Shown: positions 49,462-62,299 of the stretch, piece by piece
Numbering within the stretch: position 1 is the first letter of the stretch
Layout of the letters: every line of letters begins with the position of its first letter
Assembly (NCBI RefSeq): GCF_001411555.2
Contig: NC_049915.1
Span: 15,638,640-15,702,639, forward strand
Source: Juglans regia
Taxonomy: Eukaryota > Streptophyta > Magnoliopsida > Fagales > Juglandaceae
DNA: 64,000 nt
Direction of reading: 5' to 3'
Notes under the pieces: generated by a model
What the model was told of the DNA's origin: nothing
Database searches by the model: none
Seen by the model: the letters and a program-made list of their open reading frames with translations, nothing else
Program-made: the position numbers and the translations under genes

Positions 49462-49912
49462 ACTCTCACCAAAGAGCTATAAGGGGGGAGGCCGATTCTT
49501 CCTAATATGTCTCCCCTTATCTTTTAAATCCCTCTTTTGATCTCTCTCTCATTTTCTCGTTCCGTCTCTTGTTAATGATTTTAACAATTTTTCTTTTTCA
49601 TTTTTTATTTTTCTCCGCAATTGAAAAAGTTTAAGGGCATGTTGTTTGGACAGGCAAAGAATTCCTATAATTTTCAAATTCTCAAAATTTCTCATAGATT
49701 CATTCCCAAAAATCACTCCAACATAAAACGCTTTTCAAATTTAAATTTACAACTTTTTAATCTAATTAATATTCAAACACAAAAGCCAATATAATTTTTA
49801 TAAATTTCAAAACAAAACACAAAACTTGATACAACTTTTAAAAAGTCCAAAACAAAAATAATATTCAAAAAATTTTAAACTTTATAATATTTTTATTCAA
49901 CTTTTATTCATT
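49462..49912. other. Intergenic, nothing recognised
   Basis: AT-rich sequence between the MITE and the gypsy LTR, with no open frame or repeat of note. Confidence 0.4.
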
Positions 49913-52495
49913 TGTGGCGCTCCAGCCCCCGCTTGTGTTTTGGCAGAAGTCGTGACACCGGTATGTTGGCCACTAGGGTCATATACCCATAACGCGTTGC
50001 GATACAAAGTGTGTGTGCACATACAATAAAATGGTATACAATTAATTTGCAGTAGAAAAATAAAAAGGGCAATTATAAAAATCTAATAGCACCAGAAAAA
50101 TTAAAACAGCCCCATTCCAATAATCCATAAGCTCCAAATCTTCAACGAAAGATGAGAAGATTATTACTTTCATCGTGTGATAATAAAAGGCTGAAAATAG
50201 ACTTAATAACAAATGGGGAAAAATACCACAATCTGCAATCCTCAGGCGGAGCCAAACTTCCATACCAGTAACCATCATCTGCATCAAAATCTACGGAGTG
50301 GAACTGTAGGTGATGACATCACAGTGAGATTTCTAAAAATCTCAATAAGTAGAACTAAGTCTACCATTCAAACTATATGCAGGTGAAAAAGAAAAATTAT
50401 GCATACATTTCATCCAAGCAAAGGAAATGATAAGTAATGCAATACAATTTATCAAATTAAACATAAACCAAAAGACCTCGTTGCTAACTTCTGCGACCAA
50501 CTATCCGAACGTGTCTATCCTCTACCAATCATTGTACCAGCTGAGTCTAATCATTTTACATGACCCGAGACTTTTATACCCTCTAGAACCATTTCAAGAA
50601 TCACACACTAGACTCAAGACATTTATACTCTCTGAGTCCAATCATTTTACATGATTCAAGACATTTATATCCTCTCGTACCATTTCAAGAAGCACACACG
50701 ACATCAGAGACATTTATATCCTTTGGGACCATTTCAAGAATCACACACTGGATCTAAGACATTTATACCCTTTGGAATCATTTCAAGAAGAACACATGAG
50801 ATCCGAGACATTTATATCCTTTGAAACCATTCCAAGAAGCACACATTAGACCCAAGATATTTGCACCCTCTAAGTCCAATCAATTACATTTTTCGAGACA
50901 TTTATACCCTCTGGAATCATTTCAAGAAACACACACTTCACCCAAGACATTTATGCCCTCTGGGTTCGATCGTTTTACATGGCCCGAGACATTTATACCC
51001 TTTGGAACAATTTCAAGGATCACACGCTAGACCCAAGACATTTATACCCCCTGAGTCCAATTATTTTATATGGTCTGAGACATTTATACCCTCTGGAACC
51101 ATTTCAATGATCACACACTGGACCTGAGACATTTTTCCCCTTGGAGTCTGATGGTTTTACGTTGGTCCGAGGCATTTATACCCTCAAGAACCAATTGTGC
51201 TAGTTTGTTCATAGTCAGTTAAATGAAATTTACCAACATTGGCTCATAGTGCAATAATAGGAGATTCCAACAAACAAGTATAAAACAAATAACATGCCCA
51301 CAATACTTATTCAACAGATAATTACATGATAACGAACAATGCACAAGGGGAAAATTCCATCAAGTATTCACAAGCTGTAACTCAGGTAAGGGAGGGAACT
51401 TCCAACACACTTTCACAAGCTGTAAACCAGTGTAAAAGTGGAAAAGTTCCAACTCCGCCTTACGACTGAACAACAATGTGAATGAGGGAAAAATTCCCTT
51501 AATGTGACTTGACATCCACAATAGTTAATATGTGAACACTTTAAACAACAGCAAAATGAATTAATAGGCAAAATTACCAAACACTTTAAACTGCACACAG
51601 CCATATCATAAACCACACAATTTATCCCAACACTTCGCACAACACAAGGCCACATCACAAACAACATAGATTTTTCCTACATTTCACGATCCCTCGGCCA
51701 TTACACAGATCACAACAACAAGCAACAAGTCAATCCCAACACTTCACATGGCCCTTGGCCACCACACAGATCACAACCACAATGCTACAAGTCACAATTT
51801 CACAAATCCAGCAATATATATTTCAAGATTAGTCCTAGTGCTACTTACCTCATTGCGATGGTTGACAACGGAAAGGGGTTGATTTACATCCTGGTGAGAT
51901 GAACTTGAGGTTAAGTTTCACAATGCTCTGTTGTTCCTCTCGGTGGCTGATTGTTTGCACATGGGTTGGGGGTTGCTCCACTACTGCTATATGTTGCTTC
52001 CTTCTTAACTATGGTTGGTGGCAGTCAGTGTACTTGTGGCTGAGAAAAAGGTGAGATAAAGGGGCAAAGAGAGAGATGGGAAGGTTCTGTGAGTACCATT
52101 GTGGCTAAGGAGCTGTGAGCAAGAGGGGGTAAAAAGGGAGGTAGTCGGACAGCGAGGGGAGGCTGGACTTGGCGTGGCTATTCCTAGGATGATGAGATAC
52201 TGTGGAAAGACAACGACGGCAGAACCCTAAGTGCAATATAGAGACCGAGAGAGATATAAGGGAGGTGGAACCAAGAGATGAGAGGGAGGTGGCGATGTGG
52301 ATGAAGGGTCTACGGGTGGGTGAGAGTGTCGGTGCAAGGGACATGAAGGTTGAAGGGTAATGAGAGAGAGAGAGAGAGAGAGATCTAGGAGATGGAGAGC
52401 GAGATTTAGGATCAAGAGGGTTTACCGACGGACCTGGCGATGGCAGCGATGACAAGGACCTAGCAAAGGTGGCTGCTATGAAGCGTCAATGCAGT

Positions 52496-52526
<31 letters not shown>

Positions 52527-53378
52527 GTGTGGGACGGGAAGAGGAAGAGGGGACGGCATAGAGGGAGAGAGAAGGAGAAAGAAAGAAAGAGAAAAAGAGA
52601 GGACTAGAGAGGGAGAAGTGATTGCAGGGTTTGTGAGTTTGGGGCCAAAACGACGCCGTTTTAGGGGACAGGTTGAGCTCTTCTTAAGGTTTTGGGCCGA
52701 GGTATGGGCTGGGCTTGGGTTCTTAGAACTGGGCTTCACATCCTCCCTTCTTTACAAAACTTTCGTCCTAAAATATTTGGTATGCATAACTATAACTAAT
52801 CCCCAAGGACTTAAAGAGTCAATATTGTCTACCTCTATTTCCTTAGAGTCCCCCTCCATTATGACCAAAACTAGTTCTTCCATTAGCACCTCGTGTCTAA
52901 AATCCCAAGGAAGGCCATGTTATCCAAAATCTCTGGATTCACAAAGGCATATCCTATAACATCCATTGATCCTGGTGATGTCTCTAATGCACTCACTTGG
53001 TCACCTGCCATTTCCTTCTAAACCCAATCATTAATAACCAAAAATTTGCATTGCAACATGATCATCCTACCATAAACTATATGGTCTCAAATTTACATTC
53101 CTATGTGATCTCAAGTCACAACTAATTCATCAAAGATCATCACGAAAATTGACTCTCATTACTATGTATCATGCTTCCAATGCGTCACTCTGATAACTTC
53201 ACCAAAATGCCTAGAGTGAAGACCTCTTAAGAATATCACCCTCAAGTCTAAACCAACTCAATACTTACTGAGAAAACTCTTACCACACTTGGATAGGATG
53301 ATAGACTTGTCTCCCAAAACCATGAATTACTCGTCTTTCTAGATTGTCTCTTGAATCCTTAGTCAAAATCAATACTCC
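49913..53378 (-). mobile_element. Ty3/gypsy LTR plus internal stub (copy B)
   Basis: Minus orientation. The LTR spans 49913-52740, from TGTGGCGCTCCAGCCC to GGGCTTCACA on plus, about 2.83 kb. It carries the same tandem GAGACATTTATACC array as copy A (about 50,555-51,190). Next are a polypurine tract (reversed) and about 640 bp of internal DNA, ending at the same point as copy A, with no second LTR. The TGTGGCG start matches, reversed, the GGCGCCACA end of the gypsy element at 1226-9472, so the families are related. Frames inside it (for example 52105-52959) are not genes. Confidence 0.87.
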
Positions 53379-55118
53379 TTGAAAAACTATATATGTGATC
53401 GATGACAATATACTAGCTAGTGCCAATCAACATAAACACATCACACTACATACAACAAATATCCTCATATCAATTGGTATGCCTTTTACACTAAAAGGAG
53501 TGTCTAAAAGAGTCTACCTAAGACATCTTTTCCATCATTTTTTTCTTCGAATGATCTTAGAAACTCATACATATTCAATCATAGGAACTTTAAAATATAG
53601 ATAAATAAGGCTTTGGTTTGAATGTTTAGATCAAATACTTGTCAAATCCGAGTTCAAACGTACATGATCATCTACATTGGTTTTGTTTGAACATTTCGTC
53701 CGATGTTAAAAGATAAAAGCTTGTAAGGTCGGTGTTTCTAATAAAGTAAGTTTGTTATAAAAATAATAATAATAAAATTTGAACAGAATATATATACAAA
53801 CTATGCTTGAGCCGTTAGGCTATGTTCTTTTACATCTCTAATTTTCTTTTTTCTTTTTTATTTTGATACATCTCTCATCTCAGTACGTTTTTTCAAGCAA
53901 CGAAACGACGTCACTAAAATAATCAATTACAAAGGGAACCCAGTTTGCAATTGCTACCTAATTGTTTTAGGTGACCAGGCTCTATTCTAGCCTTCTTTCT
54001 CACTCATTTATTAATTAATTGACTATGCCTTCTTTTTTACCTGAAAATTATAAATTTTGAAAGAATTAATCAAACACAAATTAATTGAAAATGACTATAT
54101 ATGCTTTTTCTTCAACTACCCTACCCTGGCTGCGCCTTCCCCTGGCCCCTCATCCCCATCTACGTTTCAAAGAAAAGCTGCTCAGGAAAAATAAAATAAA
54201 ATAAAATAAAATATTAAGACAAAATAAAAAATAAAAGATTAAGGAAAATTAAAGTTTTGTCGCAATTTAAAAGATATAATACAGGGCTTTGGGAATTGCA
54301 AGACTAGTCAGCATTGTGGTCGATTCTTTAATGCTGCTACACATCATTTGGACAGACATGCATGGACTAATTCACATATGCAGTTATGGTGGCATTTTGT
54401 TCCCACTTTTATTGAACATATCATTGATTTGAGGTTTTTAATACCTCTTTGTAATGAAGTTCAAACTTTCTGTCAAAAAATATATATATATATATATAAA
54501 TTCTATTAAAAATTATTTCAAGAAACTTTAAGGGAATATGTATGGGATCACAAGTTAATGAATTATTTTATTTTTAAGTCGGTATACAAATTGTAATATT
54601 TGATTTATAAGATTTAAATTTTAAATCTATCTTCCAAATCAAATCATATCACATAAGTAATATCACATCGTTTAGTTGTGTTTGGGTAGTAGAGTATTCT
54701 CAAGTATTTTATGAATAATAATGAAAAAATATAATAAAATATTAAATAGTAATAAAAAGTATGTAAAAAATATAATAAAATAATAAATAATAACGAAATA
54801 TTATGAGAATACCAATACTAAATACCTTAAAATAAGAGTAATCTAGCTAAGCCAAATCCCTCCCTCGCCCGTCCTCTTCTTTCTCTCTTCCCTTTTCTTA
54901 TTTTAGTGATCTTCTTCTTTCTTTTATACTTAATAAAAAATATAAAGATAGGGACAATTCCCATATCGTCGATTTCTAATTACTTTCTTTGAACAATACA
55001 AAGTCAAAGTTCGTATCCGTGTTTTGAACGAGAATTACCTGTCAAAGGTGTTTGCAGGGGCCCCTCCACCCAGAAGAAAACTCCAATTATATGAAGCCGG
55101 CAGCACCTGCACTACACA
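53379..55118. other. Upstream region of the GST gene
   Basis: No gene. AT-rich, with (AAAAT)n at about 54,187-54,212 and a TA tract at about 54,481-54,498. A palindromic GACGTC in the context ACGACGTCACTAA at about 53,904-53,918 contains a TGACG core like the as-1 elements that often drive tau GST genes, but it is 1.3 kb from the start and single. Confidence 0.4.
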
Positions 55119-55127
55119 ATATAAAAC
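55119..55127 (+). promoter_or_regulatory. Likely TATA box of the GST gene
   Basis: ATATAAAAC lies about 90 bp before the GST start codon, a plausible plant TATA box position given a leader of about 60 bases. Confidence 0.5.
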
Positions 55128-55212
55128 AACATAATTCGTGTATCTGAATAGAAATTAAGCTTATAGTTTCAATATTCTGTATGTTTTTTGCTAAGTTCTG
55201 CCATTAGAATTA

Positions 55213-56565
55213 ATGGGGGATAAGGTGAAGCTGATTGCCACTCCTGAAAGCCTTCCCTGCTGCAGGGTTGAATGGGCTTTGAAGCTTAAAGGAGTGGATT
55301 ATGAGTACATAGAAGAAGATTTGAGAAACAAGAGTCCCTTGCTACTCGACTCCAACCCAATTCATAAGAAGGTCCCGGTGCTGTTGCACGCCGGCAAGCC
55401 GATCGTCGAGTCACTCGTCATCCTCGAATATATTGAGGAGACATGGAAGGACAAGTACCCATTGCTTAGTGAGGATCCACATGAGAGGGCCATGGCTAGG
55501 TTTTGGGCTAAATTTGGCGATGAGAAGGTACGTGAAAAGGGTGTCTCAACCAATTAATTATCATTATTGATATTCTATTTTGTTTACCATATTTTAGTTT
55601 TTTGGGTCTCGAGTCCTTGATCACAATTAAGGTAAGATTAATAGTCTCACGTTGATTAGATAGGCTTATATAATTGCTTTGGGCTTTATAAACAAGTCTA
55701 GATCTCCTTATAAAGTTCCAAACTTGCAAGTGGAATTCAATATATTTTGTTATTATTTTTACATGGGATGGCAGCCAAATTCGATCTTGGGATAGACGAG
55801 CTAAGGGGGGCAATTAGATTAATTTGCTTGTTGCAGTAGTCTCATCATCTCAGTTAAAATTATAATAATATCCTTATCAGAATGGTATTTTTTTTTATTT
55901 AATGAAGGGTTTGCACATATAATTTTTAAATGAAGACTGCAAATAGAATTTCTCATCAAATAATCTGTGAATAATAATAATAATAAAGTAGTGAATAATT
56001 TATAAATAGTAATAAAGTAGTCTCCACTTACCAAACATAACCATGTGTGTAGAAACATGCAAGTGGTGGCCGTTTCTAGAGGTAAACCACGTAGAAATAT
56101 TAAAGAAAAGTTGAAATTTTTGGCCCAGTATATTACGTGTAAGCAGACAATTAGCTCCTGATCATGACCATTCTCTTTCGCTTTCCTTGAACCCAGTGTG
56201 TTGTTGGAGCATTTGGGGCAGCTTGGCTGACTGAAGGAGAGGAAAAGAACAAGGCCATAGAGTCTGCACAAGAATCACTGGCGTTTCTTGAGAAGCAGAT
56301 TCAGGGGAAGAAGTACTTTGAGGGAGAACAGATAGGATTTCTGGATCTAGCAGTGGGTTGGATTCCTCATTGGCTTAAGGCTCTGGAAGAAGTGGGAGAA
56401 ATGAAGATACTCGATGCTGGAAGGTTTCCATTACTCCATGAATGGGGTCAGAACTTCTTGGAAATTCCACTGATCAAAGAATCCATTCCTCCCAGAGAAA
56501 AGGTTGTCGACTATTTTAATGTTGGTATAAGCTACATGCGTTCCTTAGCAGCCAATACACCATGA
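55213..56565 (+). CDS. GSTU: Tau-class glutathione S-transferase
   Basis: Two exons (55213-55527 and 56197-56565) separated by one phase-0 intron, the layout normal for tau GSTs, give 227 aa, the usual length. The N-terminal thioredoxin-like domain carries [16 protein letters not shown]; by alignment Ser13 is at the catalytic serine position. Lys40 and Lys53, then the glutathione-binding pair Glu66-Ser67 in [14 protein letters not shown], are present. The helical C-terminal domain begins near [20 protein letters not shown]. The Pro-Phe that normally follows the catalytic Ser is Leu-Pro here, with Cys16-Cys17 next. Family knowledge: these cytosolic enzymes conjugate glutathione to electrophiles and are often stress-induced. 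Start chosen as the first ATG of an intact frame. No sign of decay. Substrate is unknown. Confidence 0.93.
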
Positions 56566-57540
56566 AATTCATGTTGATATTGGCCATGGTTTGATGGCAA
56601 TGTTAGATGGTCATGTTGCAGCTTATTTGTATTGTTCCCAAGTATTAAAAAAGCGAAAAAAAACAGAGATTTGATAGCTTTTTAATTGAAGGTCACTTTG
56701 TTGAGTAATGGATATAAGAACCTGTTATGAATTAAACATATGCGAATCTGCGATTACTTGTTTCATTGTGCAAGGACTCGATATACCATTAACCCAAAAG
56801 CTTGATCAAGTAGTAATTGTGTTTCTTTTTTTCTGGCAGTATGCTGTCGACCCACTTGCTTGTCGAATAGTGTGTCCAAAAGTTTGTAAGGTTTATCAAT
56901 TACTTTTAGCCCAGATTCTATCAAATAAGTTAATGATTGTCCTCAAAACCTAGTGGCACCAAATAAGAATGCAACGCACCGTGATATAGTGATAGATCAG
57001 ATCATGGAGGCGGAGATCTTTTTCTTCCTCACAAATGGTGGTAGAGATCATGGAGGCAGAGACATTTTCAAAACAAGTCATTTTCATCACCATCGACACG
57101 GCGGATTTTGCAAGTTTCGGAGGGGGAGTTGAAGATCGAGATCGGACTCCAACTTAATCGAAGTCGAGTCGAAAAAGTTGAATCCGACTCCAACTAAGTA
57201 CAGAGGCTAGTGTCAAGGGTGATCATGAACATGGCAAATTCACAATGGAGAAGCTCATGTGATTGAAGCGAGTTGGTGAAGATGTCACCGTGGATGACCG
57301 TAGAGATTGAAATATTCAACAAATTCAGAGAATGTAAAATTCCCAACAAACAGTACATGCCACGAGATACTTGCTCATCTCTATTGCAACAAACTGGTGT
57401 GAATGAAGAATGAATTCAGGGTGAAGATTAGCACTACTCAATAGAGAGAGAGATTCTAATCAGTGCACCAGACATACGTTATACGGTATTATTGGCTTTC
57501 AATGTTCATACTGGAGTCCTTTTTCATAAACCTTCAAGTT
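56566..57540. other. Spacer between convergent GST and SABATH genes
   Basis: No gene. The two genes point toward each other, so both 3' ends lie here. Two GATCATGGAGGC(A/G)GAGA phrases occur at 57,000 and 57,048. The 81-codon frame at 56708-56953 has no domain. Confidence 0.5.
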
Positions 57541-59006
57541 CTAGTGTTTTGCTTTGCGTTTCAAAAGAGCAAAGAAATTAATGGATCTCCCTGACTTGGT
57601 GAGGGGGAACTCTTGTTCAAGTTTCTTTCTAAATGATTCAAATAGCTCGTCTAAGATCACATCCCCAAAATGCTCCTTGATCAGTCCATCCAATGCAGCT
57701 CGAAAGTGAGATGCCAATATTTGGCTTTTAGGGAGGTTGCTAGTTTCTGTAACACGAGCCAACATATCAATTCTCTCTACACTAAATTCCCCATTTCGAT
57801 TCACAGCTACAACCAGCTCTTGAGGAGACATGGAATAAGTTGGTACATTGAAGGAGTCCACTTTTTCCTCACTAATTATCCCCTGAACCAAATAAAATAG
57901 CAAATGCAGAGATGTAAGAACAAACCATGTTTTGTGCAATCCAAATGCATAACAACAACCATTCATCTTTATATAATTCAAATTTTTTTTTTTTTAAAGA
58001 GACGAGGTCACATGTTCAAGAGTGACCCCGGCCCACATTTATTCGAAATATAATTCGATGTTATGCTATTATTATTGTCAACTCAAAATGGTAATAAAAA
58101 AATTAGCACTTTCCTTAAACTGAGGAGAAAGGATGTAGTGGGATGATTCCTAATAGATATCTTTAGGTCTCTAGTTGGAATCCGAATAGGTCGGATTGAA
58201 AGAGGGTATCCATATAATTCTATCAATCAAGAGGATTATCATTCCTTCCTCTGAGGGGATTAATTAATTAAGATAAGGAAACAGAAGAATTCGATCATAA
58301 TCAAAAGAGGCATGAATGATAAGAACTAAAGGCAAGCTTTTCATTTCCTACCTTTCTTGCCATGTCCATGAGGCAAGACCCCAAGAGATCATATAGGATA
58401 TTCACATGAGTTTGAGAATGTAGGGCATCATTAGGGCGGCCACGAACGATAAGGGCAATCAACCCTCCACACACAACCTCTTGAGCCCTTGCATGCAGAA
58501 AGCAATCCATATCTTCAGCATATTGAGCTTCATAGGCCTTCACAACTTCATCTTCTGTATTAGAGATGTGGATTCTCCCTTTATTCCAACCTGGGGAGCT
58601 TTTGTCAACGATCGATTTCGGGACTCTTGAAAGCCAATGGATGGCATAAGAGGAATGAACAAAGTGCAGAGAGTCATTGGGAAACAAGCAACGGTAAAAA
58701 GAACCTGCCACACCCGCAGCATAATATTGCCTGTCTGGTGGGGCAGATGTGAAGAGTATTGAAATCATTGGAGGCGTGATCATTGAAGAAAACTTGAAAT
58801 TCAAGCAGTTGAGGATCGAATCCTTCGCATTGACGCTTACACTGCACTGCCTCGATTATGTTTTGTACTGCAAAAAATGTATTAGGCCCAACAGAGCAAC
58901 CTAAGTCTGCAATCCGAAACGTGTTTGATAGAACTATGTTCTTGAGATCAAGTTTGTCTGAAATTTCATTAGTGACTAGCTTTTTCGCAGTATGAATGAC
59001 TCCTCT

Positions 59007-60013
59007 CTGAAATATAGAAAATCTTTTCCAATGATATCATTTGAATAATCTTTTTTCTTGTCATCGTCAATGTTCATCACTACAAAACTACATAAACCAT
59101 ATAACATAGCCATTGCCACTAATGTAAATTAGTATTCTATCTTATTAATGAAACATGTGAGGATATGCCAACTGATCATCTAAAGCACACCTTGAAGAAT
59201 TAAACTTGTTGGGAGGAAAGTGATCATCTAGAACATGTCATGTTTTACAAACGAAAAAAGTGTAAATCAATTAAAGAAAAATATAATATTTAAAGGGAAA
59301 TTGCACCAAAAGAAGATAAAAACAGCTTAGTGGAGCCCAAGCCATTTTCAAGACAAAGTTTATGCCCCAACTGACGCTCCTCCCTCCTCCCCCTTACTCC
59401 AACTCCTACTACAAAAACTAGGGGTGTTACCCGTCCCTTACAGGGCAGGGACCCTCCTTTCCCGCACCCCGCCCCACATGGGGCGAGGGACGGGGGTTAC
59501 GTCCCCCGTCCCCAAGATGTGGGGGCGGGGTGCAGGGCGGATTCTCAATCCGTCCTATCTCATTCTACTTAAAAAAAACACTACATTTTATTTGATTTCA
59601 AAATTATTTCTAAGTGAAAAAGTAATTAAAAATATATTTTTAGACCCAAATTATAAATTTAAATTTTGTAAATATGACTATAATTTAAAAACTATGTAAT
59701 TTTTAAATTTACTAGTGTATATTTTATGTAAATTGTAGTGTATTAGTTTTTAAACTATGTAGTTTTTAAATTTGCCAATACATATTTTGTGTACAAGTCT
59801 AATAAATTGTAATATATATTTATATATACACAATTTTTAAAATATAAATATATATTTATGTTTATATATATGTATATAATATATATATATATATATATAA
59901 ATGTGAGCGGGCGGGAAGCGGACCTCCAGCCCATAAGAGTCGCAAGTGGTCCATGTCCATGCTGGGAAGGCAGGCGCAGCGTGCCCTAACAAAAACCTTT
60001 TTTTTTTTTTGTG
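59007..60013 (-). other. Intron 1 of the SABATH gene, 3' part
   Basis: Intronic DNA between exon 2 and the copia element. It contains the truncated MITE described separately and a (TA)n tract at about 59,876-59,899. A T11 run at about 60,000 lies just left of the copia element. No coding sequence. Confidence 0.6.
59419..59925. mobile_element. Truncated hAT-type MITE
   Basis: The left end TAGGGGTGTTACCCGTCCC and the inner GGGGCGAGGGACGGGG repeats resemble the other hAT MITEs in the window. A GCGGGCGGGAAGCGG block at about 59,907 could be the decayed right side, but no matching terminus or target duplication was found. Confidence 0.5.
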
Positions 60014-60018
60014 GGTTT

Positions 60019-60220
60019 TGAGAGAGTCTGATGAAAAAACCACCAAACTTGTAAAGTGGTGAATATTTTCCATTTATATTAAATTTCAAATTACATGAAA
60101 TAATTACATATCAATTGGAGGACAAATAAATGGAAAGTGTATACAAAAGAATCTCCTAGAATTAGGGGGTCAGTTATGTCACATATGGCAACCATAGATT
60201 GAGGCAAAATATCCTCAACA
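60019..60220 (-). repeat. 3' LTR of the copia element
   Basis: On the minus strand it begins TGTTGAGGATA and ends CTCTCTCA. It is collinear with the other LTR apart from scattered substitutions. Confidence 0.93.
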
Positions 60221-60245
60221 CCACCCCCCCCCCCCTCCGCCCCGA
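60221..60245 (-). other. Polypurine tract of the copia element
   Basis: A run of C on the plus strand, G on the element strand, immediately precedes the 3' LTR. Confidence 0.8.
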
Positions 60246-61440
60246 GGAAGCTGGGCATCGGATTGGAATGGACCTGAAACTTGGATCGAAAAAATTCAAA
60301 AAGAGATCGAGGAACACTTTTTATGAAGATGTCAGTAACCTGTAGGTGAGAGGGCACACTGCGTGTGAAGTTTGCCAGCGACAACAAGTTTCCAAATAAA
60401 TGATAGTCTAATTCAACAAGTTGGCCCGCTTGTGAGAAACTAGGTTGGAGCTCAAAAAACTTTCACTTTTGTTGTTGCATAAGAGAAGAGGCCGTTGTGG
60501 AATGGGAACCTGGAGGTCACGAAAGAGATGCGTAAGCCAAAGAAGTTTGGCTACATTGTGCGCAAGAGCACGATACTCAAATTCACAGCTGGAACGAGAT
60601 ACAATAGGTTGTTTCTTAGCACTCCAAGAAACCAAATTGTTGCCACGATAAATATAGTAGACAGAGGTAGAACGACGAGTGTCGGGACAGCCTGCCCAGT
60701 CAGCATCAAAGTAAGCAACAAGAGCACCATGAGTAGTAGATGGGCAAAATGGAAGGCCAAATGGAGGGTACCCTTGACATAGCGAAGAATACGCTTAACA
60801 ACAAAAAAATAATCTTCAGTTGGAGCATGCAGAAATTGGCTGACAGAGTTGACAGTATGAATAATGTCGGGGCACGTGATGGTTAAGTATTAGAGTGTGC
60901 CAACGAGAGACCTGTAAAGAGTGGGATCTAAAAACAGAGGTCCATCAGCAGACAAGTGCTGGGAAACAACCATGGGAGTATGGACAGGTTAGCAATCAAG
61001 TAACTAAGCTCGAGTAAGAATATCCCGTGCATATTTCAAATATCCCGTGCATATTTCAACTGACTGATAAAAAGACCATATGCAATTGGTGAAGCTTCAA
61101 GGACAAGAAAGTAACTGAGAGGACCCAATCCTTAGTGACGAACTCAAAATTGAGCTTATAAGTAAAGCTGTTAAGAGAGATACATTGTTGCTAGTAACAA
61201 TAATGTCATCAACATAAAGAAGCAAATAGATAATGTCAGACTGCTTATGAAAGACAAATAGAGAAGTGTCAGCACGGCTGCAAGAGAAACCAAGTTAAAT
61301 GAGAAAAGAACTGAAGCGTTAAAACCAGGCACGAGAAGCTTGCTTGAGACCATAGAGAGTTTTCTTCAACTGACAAACATGATTAGGGAAGTGAGGATCA
61401 ACTGAGCAAAGGATGATGGTGTGCAGGGGAATGGTGAGTG
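60246..61440 (-). pseudogene. Copia reverse transcriptase and RNase H remnant
   Basis: Reading leftward: the VCQLKKTLYGLKQA segment at about 61,340-61,380 and the catalytic LYVDDI motif at about 61,202-61,219. An exact 20-bp tandem duplication lies at 61,020-61,059. The RNase H part has VSWSAKKQPIVSRSSCEFEY at about 60,575-60,635 and KRANLLN near 60,410. Several frames are needed to read it, so no intact protein remains. The N-terminal half of RT is deleted. Confidence 0.85.
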
Positions 61441-61482
61441 GAAAAAAAGGGCCAAGACGATCTCAGTCACATGGCGGTGTTT

Positions 61483-61866
61483 TCATTCAGCGCGACTATT
61501 TTGGGTAGGTGTATATGGATAGAAAAGTTGATGGTGAATGTAGGAGGTACGAAGATGAGCTTTGAAGCAATTGCTAGTAAATTCAGCCCTGCCATCACTT
61601 TGAAAAATATTGATACGAGTAGAATATTGATTTTCCATGAATTTTTGAAATTGAGTGAAAACATCATAAAAGTCAAATTTAAATTTCAAAGGATAAAACC
61701 AAGTGAACTGTGAATAATCATTAATGAAGATAACGTAATAGGTGAGTCCCAAATTTGATTTGATGGGAGAAGGGCCCCATATGTCGCAATGAATAAGATC
61801 TAACACATGAGATAACCTATGTTCGTTACGTGAATAAGGCAAACGATGATTTTTGGAAGTTGACAT
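61483..61866 (-). pseudogene. Copia integrase core fragment
   Basis: An open stretch carries HCDIWGPSPIKS (first Asp), FQSDGRAEF (second Asp) and YTPTQNSRAE (Glu). The zinc-finger half before it is not clean and the C-terminal domain is missing. Confidence 0.85.
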
Positions 61867-61970
61867 GTACTACACAATGCTGAAAAGGGCAATAAAAATG
61901 TCTTTTTTTTATTTAAATAAGAAATAACATAATGATTCATATGTCCAAGACGAGTATGTCATAAATCATA

Positions 61971-62267
61971 TTAAGCATGTAGAGATTTATTCTTAAGGAT
62001 AGAAATAAAAGCGGAGTTGCCACGCTCTAGCACATATAAGCCTCTATCTCTCTTACCGGTTGCCACCACCCTTCCTGTTTGATGATTCTGAATAGTGAGA
62101 ATGTTATTAGTAAATGTAATGGATAAAGGAAAATCAGACGTTAATTTACTAATTGAAAGAAGATTTTTGATGAGGTGATGAACAATCAAGACATCTAATA
62201 AATTAATATTTAGGGTAAGAGAGAGGATACCAATATGTGTAATGGGTAGGGAGGCACCATTCCCCAC
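61971..62267 (-). pseudogene. Copia pre-integrase segment
   Basis: A frame with NLLDVLIVHHLIKNLLSISK and VATGKRDRGLYVLE is the segment that joins protease and integrase in copia polyproteins. Confidence 0.75.
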
Positions 62268-62299
62268 AATTATTGAGTCCTTACACGTATATTAACTAT

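Noticed and set aside
50042..50287. 81-codon minus frame in the gypsy LTR
   Set aside because: Lies inside the LTR, has no domain, and the equivalent part of copy A is deleted, so it cannot be tested here.
59419..60013. GC-rich block as a CpG-type promoter
   Set aside because: It is in the SABATH intron and matches the termini of a hAT MITE.
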